From Planctomycetota bacterium (lineage in GTDB: Bacteria; Planctomycetota; SZUA-567; H5-PLA8): a stretch of 5,497 nucleotides of DNA. The DNA lies in assembly GCA_025355035.1 (NCBI GenBank), contig JANXLS010000746.1:1-5497 (forward strand). The letters run 5' to 3'. This document shows, one piece after another, positions 1-5,057 of the stretch; positions within the stretch are counted from its first letter, which is position 1; every line of letters begins with the position of its first letter. The translations under genes were made by a program, and so were the position numbers. The notes beneath the pieces are model-generated. The model saw only the letters and a program-made list of their open reading frames with translations, made no database searches and had not been told where the DNA came from.

Positions 1-1130
1 CGACACGCGCGGATGTGTTCCTACTCGCGGATGGATCACGCGTTGAAGGCGTGTCCGCCGAAACCGGCGACCAACTCACGATCGTGACATACGATGGCAA
101 GACCATCCACATCGCGAAAAAGGATCTGCGCGGAAGTGTTCCTGAGCCCAAGCGCAATGAGTACTTCAAGCGATTGAAGGCGCTCAAGGATGACGACGTG
201 GCAGGGCGCGTTGAGCTCGGCCTTTATTGCCAGAAAAACAATTTGAAAGCACAGGCAACGGCGTTGTTTGAAGCCGCATTAAAGTTGGATCCGAAAAGCG
301 CGGATGCCGGCAAAGCGCTGGGATATGAATTGAAAGACGGAGCGTGGCGGCCCGCGACCGACGAAGCGCTTCAAATTGGAGTACGTCCCCAGCCCAAAAC
401 GCCAGAGGCGACGCAGGATCAAGTTCGTGCGTTGCAACATCGATTGGAAAAAACGCCGGTGGATAATCAAGGAAATCCCAATGCGGATGTCGTTGAATTG
501 ATTGCGAGCGCCCGGTCGAATCCGGGCGCGATGATCAAGCTAATGCTTCCGCCGCAATTTCCCGGAGCGTTTTCGGGGATCAAACCGGAGACCCGAACGC
601 GCAGTGCGCGGTTGGCGGGACTGACGCAGGATCGGCGCTTCATGCAGTCCCTTGTGGACGCCAGTATTTACGATCCGGAGGAGAACACACGCTTTGCTGC
701 GGCAAAAGCGTTGCCGATGTTGGAAGAGCCGGTGTCGATTCGCAAGTTGATGGACATCGCGATTGCAGGCGACACAAGAAAATATCCATGGGCTGTGCGA
801 AGGATGGCTTGCATCGCTCTGCGTCGCTATGGGAGCCAGGAGGTTATTGAGCGGTTGATGAAAGAACTTTCGTTCGAACTTGCTGGCGGCAATCCGCTCG
901 ATCCGAAAAATAAAATGCGTGGAAAAGGAATCGGCCTGGGCTCGGACAACCCGCTGGGCGTTCAAGACAACATTCTCCCAGCCTACGGCGTTCCGGAAAC
1001 GGATCTCTATCCTGTGTTGAGCGCGGTCAAAGAGGTGACAGCAAAATCGTTTGATTCAAACGAGAAGGACATGAAAACATGGATTGCGTGGTGGAAGGTT
1101 GAAGGGGTTAAGTTTGTGTTTAAAGATTAA
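1..1130 (+). CDS. Secreted beta-module/TPR/HEAT-like protein, 5' end cut by window edge
   Basis: The frame is open to the left edge and ends at TAA 1128-1130. A GTG at position 15 could be read as a start, but the preceding codons give T-R-A directly before DVFLLADGS. This lines up with the T-K-A signal cleavage site before EDLVTLDDGT in the next gene, so the true start and signal peptide probably lie left of the window. In order: a beta-rich module with DGSRVEG (about the first 45 residues); a TPR-like helical pair (LGLYCQKNNL, FEAALKLDPKSADAGKALGY, then DGAWR); a linker with IGVRPQPKTP; HEAT-like helices around YDPEENTRFAAAKALPML and AVRRMACIALRRYGSQEVIERL; a glycine-rich insert; and a C-terminal WIAWW motif. 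The role is unknown. Such folds usually act as protein-binding scaffolds, and a signal peptide would place it outside the cytoplasm. It is followed by related genes on the same strand. Confidence is high that it is a gene and moderate for its fold. Confidence 0.88.
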   Translation, partial: TRADVFLLADGSRVEGVSAETGDQLTIVTYDGKTIHIAKKDLRGSVPEPKRNEYFKRLKALKDDDVAGRVELGLYCQKNNLKAQATALFEAALKLDPKSADAGKALGYELKDGAWRPATDEALQIGVRPQPKTPEATQDQVRALQHRLEKTPVDNQGNPNADVVELIASARSNPGAMIKLMLPPQFPGAFSGIKPETRTRSARLAGLTQDRRFMQSLVDASIYDPEENTRFAAAKALPMLEEPVSIRKLMDIAIAGDTRKYPWAVRRMACIALRRYGSQEVIERLMKELSFELAGGNPLDPKNKMRGKGIGLGSDNPLGVQDNILPAYGVPETDLYPVLSAVKEVTAKSFDSNEKDMKTWIAWWKVEGVKFVFKD

Positions 1131-1152
1131 GGAACGGACTGGCAAACAGCCC

Positions 1153-1235
1153 ATTTGTCATGTGTGATCTGTCAATTGATATTTGTCATAAATGTCAAAT
1201 ATCAAATGATAAATGCTAAATGCTAAATGACAAAT
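1153..1235. repeat. Inverted array of degenerate 7-bp repeats between HEAT genes 1 and 2
   Basis: The right arm, 1190-1235, is six and a half consecutive heptamers in perfect 7-bp register, each fitting AAATGNN apart from one AAATATC. The left arm, 1153-1187, is five heptamers in register of the opposite sense, with ATTTGTC at both ends and degenerate copies between. The arms are inverted relative to each other. The best local hairpin pairs 1174-1187 with 1194-1207 (12 of 14 positions) around the 6-nt loop ATAAAT. The outer ATTTGTCAT (1153-1161) also matches ATGACAAAT (1227-1235) exactly. The stretch is far more AT-rich than the flanking genes. It could be a mobile or slippage-derived intergenic repeat, a protein-binding array or an mRNA hairpin. 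An ATG inside it (1227) would extend gene 2 but is an unlikely start. Confidence 0.7.
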
Positions 1236-1243
1236 ACTGCCTC

Positions 1244-1248
1244 GGGAG
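1244..1248 (+). promoter_or_regulatory. Ribosome binding site for gene 2
   Basis: GGGAG lies 11 nt before the ATG at 1260. It supports that start over the in-frame ATG at 1227, which sits inside the heptamer array with no purine-rich site before it and would put a polar stretch ahead of the signal peptide. An alternative ATG at 1266 is further away. Confidence 0.6.
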
Positions 1249-1259
1249 CGTGGCGCACG

Positions 1260-2336
1260 ATGAAAATGCAATGGCTAATTGGACTCTTGATCTTTCCGAT
1301 GCTTCTAGTTGCTTCGACAAAAGCAGAGGATCTCGTTACGCTTGATGATGGAACGGTCCTGAAGGGCAAATATCTGAAGGAAGAGGGCGGAAGCGTTTTT
1401 CTGCAGCATCCCAATGGCGAGACGAGCGTGATTGCGAAGTCGCGTGTGCGGCGCATGGAGATTACAACGGGGCCGTTGATTGGCGATCCGTTGGCCAAAG
1501 GTCCGGAGAAAATCAACGAGAAAGACAACGTGAAAGAAGCGAAACCGGCGATTGGAAATCGGAACAATGCGCCTCGCAATCTCGATCCAGCTTGGGCGAA
1601 TCCGCGGATTGCGGAGATGGAGGACCTGGGGTCGCCGGAACTATCCTCGCGCAAAGCGGCGTTGGAAAAAGCGAAGGCCAGCAAAGACGAATACATGCTG
1701 GTGATGCTGGCGATGTTGAATCCGAAAGTGAAGACAGCCGAATACATTCGCATCGGCATTTTGCGCGCGATGCTGGAGTTCGCGCCGTTGTCTGATGAAG
1801 CTGCCAAAACGATTGCTTATGCTGCGATGTTCGATCCGTACCCCGAAGCGAAGCGCGAAGCGTGTCGGACGATTCGTTATTTACAGGACGATCGTGCCAT
1901 TCGTGAGATCGTGAAATACGCGCCGTTGGAAACGAATTCTGGATTGAAACACGCGGCCGCGGCTGCGTTGCATGAGATCGACGACAATCGAATTTACGCC
2001 GCTCTGGCCAGCGCTGTTCCGCAACCGCAAGTGACCGGGAACTACGGCGAAGGCACAGGTCTGGACAGGCCGAAATATACACTTCCCGGGGGGCCTGGAC
2101 GCATCAACATGCCGATCTGGCTGCCGTCTCAGCCGATCGCTGGCGTCGCATCGGATTATGGCGGTCCGATTGTCGATTTCTTAAAGCTGCTCGCGCGCAA
2201 AGACATGGGAAATTATCCGTATGCCTGGAGCATCTGGTACCGCGAAAAGATTGGCGAGATTGGCAAGGAAGAACGCGACGCGTACAAAGAAAAGCGCAGT
2301 TTCCGAGACCATTCGAATGCGCCGATGAACCCGTAA
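1260..2336 (+). CDS. Secreted HEAT-like protein with N-terminal beta module (358 aa)
   Basis: The start was chosen at ATG 1260 because it gives a clean Sec signal peptide: MK, a hydrophobic core WLIGLLIFPMLLVAS, and cleavage after T-K-A at about residue 22. Residues 23-68 form the same beta module as in gene 1 (DLVTLDDGTVLKGKYL, then strands ending VIAKSRVRRMEI). Residues 71-105 are a charged linker. From about 130 to 255 there are HEAT-like helices, with the family core FDPYPEAKREACRTIRYL and AAAAALHEIDDNRIYAAL. A Gly/Pro-rich insert follows (GEGTGLDRPKYTLPGGPGR), then the C-terminal tryptophan motif AWSIWY and a charged tail of about 33 residues. It lacks the TPR-like section of gene 1. It is probably periplasmic or membrane-associated; function is unknown. 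Gene 3 starts 26 bp downstream, so the two are likely one transcript. The gap before it is wide enough for its own promoter, but none could be identified. Confidence 0.9.
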   Translation: MKMQWLIGLLIFPMLLVASTKAEDLVTLDDGTVLKGKYLKEEGGSVFLQHPNGETSVIAKSRVRRMEITTGPLIGDPLAKGPEKINEKDNVKEAKPAIGNRNNAPRNLDPAWANPRIAEMEDLGSPELSSRKAALEKAKASKDEYMLVMLAMLNPKVKTAEYIRIGILRAMLEFAPLSDEAAKTIAYAAMFDPYPEAKREACRTIRYLQDDRAIREIVKYAPLETNSGLKHAAAAALHEIDDNRIYAALASAVPQPQVTGNYGEGTGLDRPKYTLPGGPGRINMPIWLPSQPIAGVASDYGGPIVDFLKLLARKDMGNYPYAWSIWYREKIGEIGKEERDAYKEKRSFRDHSNAPMNP

Positions 2337-2350
2337 GTAGATTGAAGAGT

Positions 2351-2354
2351 GGAG
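2351..2354 (+). promoter_or_regulatory. Ribosome binding site for gene 3
   Basis: GGAG is 8 nt before ATG 2363. It decides that start over the in-frame TTG at 2342, which would add seven polar residues before the signal peptide. The site reads GGAGCGTTT, a string also found before the gene on the opposite strand at 4065. Confidence 0.7.
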
Positions 2355-2362
2355 CGTTTGAG

Positions 2363-3211
2363 ATGCGATTTGCATTCGCCACGATAATGCTGGGACTGAA
2401 CGTATGCGTATTCGCAGCGGACGAGGACTTATCAGTTCGCATCGGATTGTCTCCGCAAGCCATGAAGAAGGCCGCGTTGGAAGCAGACGTGGTTCTGTTC
2501 AAGGCGCAAATCGACGGCGTTGCAGACGCAAAAAAAAGCTGGGACGATCTGAAGATCGAAGACCGCACAAATGCGATGGCGGCTGTTGCTTGGAGCAAAG
2601 AAGACGCGCGCTACCGTGAAAAAGCGATCCGCGCGCTGGCTCGGATTTCCCCATCGTCGGACGTGGACGGCGCGGGCTTGAAGGCGCTGGCGAGTGTTGC
2701 GGTTGCCGAGGGCGATGGCTCGATGCGCGCACTGGCTCGCAAAGCCCTGATCGCCGAAGATGACAAACGCGCTCCTAAGTTGCTGGCGAAGGCGCTGGAA
2801 GTCAACGACCCTTTGGTCAAGAACAACGCGATCGAAGCCCTGCGCGACATCGGCGGCCCGCGCGTTTTTGAAGTCATTGTCGAGCATTGGAAAGAGATCT
2901 GGGGCGAAGGTCCGCGCGGCTATGTTTTCATTGGAACGCAACGCAGCTACATCAGCGACTACGACGTTTCTGGAAGTTCCTACGATCCCGTCGTCAAATC
3001 CTTCATGACCGGAGCCGTGCTGGATGCGAAAGTCGTCCGCGTCGAAGCCGATGTGTACTACGTCTGGATTCGCGAAGTGACCGGCGAACGAAAACTCCCG
3101 AACGATCCCGCCGCCTGGCAGCGCTGGATCAAAAAGAACGAAGCCCTGCTGGCGAAGCAGGCTGAGAAGAACAAGGCCGATGCCGTCGAATTTTTGAATC
3201 AACAGCGTTAA
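2363..3211 (+). CDS. Secreted HEAT-like protein, short form (282 aa)
   Basis: Residues 1-18/19 are a signal peptide (MRFAFATIMLGLNVCVFAA, cleavage near FAA-DED). The beta module of genes 1 and 2 is absent. The rest is mainly alpha-helical: HEAT-like helices from about 60, with YREKAIRALARIS, SMRALARKALIAEDDKRAPKLL and VKNNAIEALRDIGGPRVFEVI, which is the clearest HEAT pattern in the window. This is followed by an aromatic, beta-rich insert (GYVFIGTQRSYISDYDV, then FMTGAVLDAKVVRVEADVYYVW) and the family C-terminal motif AAWQRWIKKNE. I recall similar QR.YI.DYDV and G.VLD.KV inserts in planctomycete HEAT proteins. No enzymatic motif was seen; a binding or scaffold role outside the cytoplasm is an inference. 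It is the last gene of the + strand run, and its stop codon overlaps that of the convergent gene 4. Confidence 0.9.
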   Translation: MRFAFATIMLGLNVCVFAADEDLSVRIGLSPQAMKKAALEADVVLFKAQIDGVADAKKSWDDLKIEDRTNAMAAVAWSKEDARYREKAIRALARISPSSDVDGAGLKALASVAVAEGDGSMRALARKALIAEDDKRAPKLLAKALEVNDPLVKNNAIEALRDIGGPRVFEVIVEHWKEIWGEGPRGYVFIGTQRSYISDYDVSGSSYDPVVKSFMTGAVLDAKVVRVEADVYYVWIREVTGERKLPNDPAAWQRWIKKNEALLAKQAEKNKADAVEFLNQQR

Positions 3212-4065
3212 GGCAGTTTGCCGATCCACTCTTTCCACTTGTCAAAATGCCTACCGAAATCCTGGCCTGTCGCCTGCTTCAGACTCGCCATCGCCGGGAT
3301 GACGATCGTACCTTCGACGCCCATCAGATCGAGCACGGGGAGATCGATCGGCAGATTCACGCCCGGCCCTTTTATTGCGACGCTGTCAACTCGTACCGGT
3401 GCGGCTGAACCGGCTCGCACTTCCAGCATCGCGTAGTACAGCATCGCTTGAAACACTCGCTTGTCGCCGACTTCGCGAATCGTATCGACCGCCGCTTTGC
3501 GCGTGGCTTCGTTTGCTGCGAGCACGCCGACGTCGTCGAACGCGGATTTCCAAGTGTCGAGCAGCGCTTTCGCGGATACTGAATCTTTACGCATTTTGAT
3601 CAATTCGATGGACACCTTCCGCGTTTCTGCGTCCGGCTCATAGACAGCCGACGTTGCCAACGGCTTGCCGAGAACTTTCGGATCGGGATTGCAAAGCCCC
3701 AGTCCCTCAACAGCGCCTCGACGCATGATAGGATCGGGGCAGTTCTTCCAATTCAGCATCCAGATGAATTCTTTGATGCAGCGCTCGCGTTCGCGCAAAA
3801 CGCCTTCCCTCACATCGTCGATCTCCGATGAAACGCCCTTCGCTGTGGCCAGTGCGCGGGATGCGGCGAGCGCTTCGGTGTGTAGCGCGCGCTCATTCAA
3901 ATTTGCATTAAACCACTCTTTTTTCGGTCCCGCAGTGGTCTTGGGTGTCGTCGAGCTAGGACGAACTCCGATGAACAGCGTTTCCTCTGCTGCCGCTCCA
4001 CAAACGAGCGCAAGCAAGAATGCCAGGGACATCATTCCGCATGGGCCGCGAATCGAGCGATTCAT
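3208..4065 (-). CDS. Secreted HEAT-like protein, convergent paralogue (285 aa)
   Basis: The start at 4065 is supported by GGAG 6 nt upstream and gives a signal peptide with a basic n-region (MNRSIRG), core MMSLAFLLALVCG and cleavage after AAA-EE at about residue 26. The mature chain begins LFIGVRPSSTTP, echoing IGVRPQPKTP in the middle of gene 1. HEAT-like helices occupy about 105-210: MRRGAVEGLGL, then the family core YEPDAETRKVSIELIKM and ATRKAAVDTIREVGDKRVFQAML. A beta-rich insert follows (VRVDSVAIKGPGVNLPIDL), then the terminal motif DKWKEWIGKLP, only three residues before the end. It is therefore the same family as genes 1-3 but on the opposite strand. Function is unknown; export is predicted. 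A T-rich hairpin immediately upstream separates it from the DUF4126 gene, so its expression may be independent or attenuated. Confidence 0.9.
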   Translation of the reverse strand: MNRSIRGPCGMMSLAFLLALVCGAAAEETLFIGVRPSSTTPKTTAGPKKEWFNANLNERALHTEALAASRALATAKGVSSEIDDVREGVLRERERCIKEFIWMLNWKNCPDPIMRRGAVEGLGLCNPDPKVLGKPLATSAVYEPDAETRKVSIELIKMRKDSVSAKALLDTWKSAFDDVGVLAANEATRKAAVDTIREVGDKRVFQAMLYYAMLEVRAGSAAPVRVDSVAIKGPGVNLPIDLPVLDLMGVEGTIVIPAMASLKQATGQDFGRHFDKWKEWIGKLP

Positions 4066-4071
4066 GAAACG

Positions 4072-4075
4072 CTCC
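4072..4075 (-). promoter_or_regulatory. Ribosome binding site for gene 4
   Basis: Read on the - strand, GGAG lies 6 nt before ATG 4065, in the string GGAGCGTTTC. It sits directly after the T-run of the hairpin at 4078-4105, so terminator and ribosome binding site are almost contiguous. Confidence 0.7.
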
Positions 4076-4077
4076 GG

Positions 4078-4105
4078 AAAAAGTGAGCCGAAATGTAGTC
4101 GGCTC
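4078..4105 (-). terminator. Rho-independent-type hairpin between DUF4126 gene and gene 4
   Basis: On the - strand, GAGCCGA (4105-4099) pairs perfectly with TCGGCTC (4091-4085) around a 7-nt loop, CTACATT. AC and five T residues follow (4082-4078). It lies 33 bp after the DUF4126 stop, which fits termination of that transcript. It also ends only 12 nt before the start codon of gene 4, leaving almost no room for a promoter after it. A read-through attenuator in the leader of gene 4 is therefore an alternative reading. Confidence 0.6.
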
Positions 4106-4137
4106 GTGTGGCGATGGATTGCGGCGTTGTCGGACCA

Positions 4138-4788
4138 CTATAAAGCGGTAGTCAAATCTGGGGTGTCAACGAGACGGCGATCATTGCTATCCCGTCCACC
4201 GAAAAGGAGTCCGAAGAATTTTCGTCCTGTTTGATACGCAAGGTAGATCATTCCGGCGGCGATGATCATCAGAATCATCGCTCCAAAAAACGCAATGACC
4301 GGGTAGAGAAACGAGAGCAGAATACCGAACGCGGCCATGAAGTCTTCCGTGATCGAAAGCGCCGCGTTGCCGGTTCCCCCGTGGAGCGGTGCCAGCATCG
4401 TCGCTTTCGCGCGCACAACAGCCTTGCCGCCGTGCATTGTTAACGCCGTTCCGCCGCCAGCGATCATTCCCAACAGCAGCGATGTCTGCGGGTCCGTCTT
4501 TGTAATCATGGAGGAGACCAATAACGTGCCGGCGACAGGCCGAGCGACCGAACCAATCGCGTCCAGAAAATGATCGACCGCAATGATTTTATCGCCGCAG
4601 AATTCAAGAATGGAGGCCGCACCGAAGACGATCAACATACCGTCGCTGGTCAGAAATTGCATCGATGGATTGAGCTGAAGATGGCTCGTCCGCGCCATGA
4701 TCCCCATGATGAACAGCGGCAGATACGCTCGAAATCCAGCACACGCCGCTAGACTTACGCCCATCATCAACTGGTAGACAAGTTCCAT
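4138..4788 (-). CDS. DUF4126 family integral membrane protein (216 aa)
   Basis: I recognise the DUF4126 pattern: an N-terminal hydrophobic segment with CAGFRAYLPLFIMGIMAR (about residues 16-33); a second segment ending in LEFCGDKI and VDHFLDAIGSVARPVAG (about 50-87), the family's E-x-x-x-D-K and H-x-x-D-A-I region; then hydrophobic segments at about 88-95, 102-122 (LLLGMIAGGGTALTMHGGK) and a long one at 150-185 (FGILLSFLYPVIAFFGAMI). The C-terminus, from about 190, is polar and cytoplasm-like (GGRDSNDRRLVDTPDL). About five membrane segments are predicted by eye in the inner membrane. The biochemical role of the family is unknown to me. Length is typical to slightly long. The start at 4788 is backed by GAGGG 8 nt upstream. 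It has its own gap on both sides, with terminators before and after, so it is probably monocistronic. Confidence 0.88.
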   Translation of the reverse strand: MELVYQLMMGVSLAACAGFRAYLPLFIMGIMARTSHLQLNPSMQFLTSDGMLIVFGAASILEFCGDKIIAVDHFLDAIGSVARPVAGTLLVSSMITKTDPQTSLLLGMIAGGGTALTMHGGKAVVRAKATMLAPLHGGTGNAALSITEDFMAAFGILLSFLYPVIAFFGAMILMIIAAGMIYLAYQTGRKFFGLLFGGRDSNDRRLVDTPDLTTAL

Positions 4789-4796
4789 AGCCGCGA

Positions 4797-4801
4797 CCCT
4801 C
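4797..4801 (-). promoter_or_regulatory. Ribosome binding site for DUF4126 gene
   Basis: GAGGG on the - strand, 8 nt before ATG 4788. Its outer two bases are part of the 9-bp inverted repeat arm at 4800-4808, so pairing of that repeat could affect access to it. Confidence 0.65.
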
Positions 4802-4839
4802 GATTGCGAGAATTTAGAATCAACGAATCACGCAATCGA
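4800..4839. promoter_or_regulatory. 9-bp perfect inverted repeat in DUF4126 leader, possible operator or hairpin
   Basis: TCGATTGCG (4800-4808) and CGCAATCGA (4831-4839) are exact inverted copies with a 22-bp AT-rich spacer containing three GAAT words. The spacing between arm centres is about 31 bp, close to three helical turns, which would suit two protein half-sites. As RNA it would be a 9-bp stem with a wide loop touching the ribosome binding site. Its role is an inference. Confidence 0.4.
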
Positions 4840-4904
4840 TGACGAACGAACTGGCGAATTGATTCAAAAAAATGCTGTGCCTTTCAAAATTTCTCTGAGA
4901 CAAG

Positions 4905-4927
4905 AAAAACGGGACCGAAATCCCGTT
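4905..4927 (-). terminator. Rho-independent terminator downstream of ftsK
   Basis: On the - strand, AACGGGA (4927-4921) pairs with TCCCGTT (4914-4908) around the 6-nt loop TTTCGG. The distal stem runs into five consecutive T residues (4909-4905). It lies about 130 bp after the ftsK stop, with no gene between, and before the DUF4126 gene. It most likely ends the ftsK transcript, leaving parS in the 3' untranslated region. Confidence 0.72.
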
Positions 4928-4945
4928 GTCTTAATAACACTATTT

Positions 4946-4959
4946 GTTCCACGTGGAAC
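4946..4959. other. parS: parS centromere-like ParB binding site
   Basis: GTTCCACGTGGAAC is a perfect 14-bp palindrome. With flanks it reads TGTTCCACGTGGAACG, matching the bacterial chromosomal parS consensus TGTTTCACGTGAAACA at all but three positions. The two inner changes, T to C and A to G, are symmetric and occur in recognised natural parS variants such as those I recall from Pseudomonas. ParB clamps load at such sites and, with ParA and SMC, segregate the origin region. The site is intergenic, in the ftsK 3' region. parA and parB are not in the window. A restriction-like or regulatory CACGTG palindrome is the alternative, but the full 14 bp fits parS much better. Confidence 0.75.
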
Positions 4960-5009
4960 GTTGGGTTTTGTTCAGCAAAGGTGATCCACTAAGAACTTAA
5001 TAGCTCTTT

Positions 5010-5045
5010 TTTGCGTCTCTGCGGAATTTTGCGACTTTGCGTGAA
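5010..5045. repeat. Degenerate 18-bp tandem duplication rich in TTTGCG
   Basis: Two adjacent 18-bp units (5010-5027 and 5028-5045) agree at 13 of 18 positions. Each contains a TTTGCG followed by a second TGCG 8 bp later, giving TGCG at 5012, 5020, 5030 and 5038. The unit lies just after the ftsK stop codon. I recall similar 'TTTGCGTCTTTGCG' intergenic text in many unrelated bacterial genomes; its origin and function are unclear to me. Confidence 0.4.
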
Positions 5046-5057
5046 AATAGATTGAGT

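Noticed and set aside
15..17. GTG at 15 as the start of gene 1
   Set aside because: The frame stays open to the edge and the upstream T-R-A matches the signal cleavage site of the neighbouring paralogue, so the gene is better read as 5'-truncated by the window.
540..965. 141-codon antisense open frame in gene 1
   Set aside because: Shadow of the real gene, which continues the HEAT core in the + frame.
1227..1259. ATG at 1227 as the start of gene 2
   Set aside because: It lies inside the heptamer array, lacks a Shine-Dalgarno, and would add eleven polar residues ahead of a good signal peptide.
1223..2082. Two long antisense open frames over gene 2
   Set aside because: Low-complexity Ser/Arg-rich translations typical of complementary reading of Ala/Glu/Lys-rich genes; no domains.
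2396..2410. Possible lipobox (LNVC) in the gene 3 signal peptide
   Set aside because: The residue before Cys is Val, not Gly/Ala/Ser, and a normal FAA-D cleavage site follows; a standard signal peptide fits better.
2432..3238. 268-codon open frame antisense to gene 3
   Set aside because: It is an opposite-strand shadow of a gene with clear signal peptide, ribosome binding site and family core. Its translation has no recognisable domain and no plausible ribosome binding site.
3665..4234. 189-codon + strand open frame across gene 4 and the following gap
   Set aside because: Ser/Arg-rich shadow translation that crosses a terminator hairpin and the gene 4 start region; no family resemblance.
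4859..4887. Weak sigma70-like promoter on the - strand for the DUF4126 gene (TTGAAA, 17 bp, AATCAA)
   Set aside because: Spacing is ideal but the -10 matches at only 3 of 6 positions; not enough to list as a feature.
4990..5012. AT-rich hairpin with T-run on the + strand
   Set aside because: The stem is only about five weak pairs with a mismatch, and no + strand gene precedes it.
4789..5057. Origin, dif or DnaA-box cluster in the ftsK/DUF4126 gap
   Set aside because: No TTWTNCACA box, dif-like 28-mer or GGGNAGGG was found; only parS, terminators and repeats are present.
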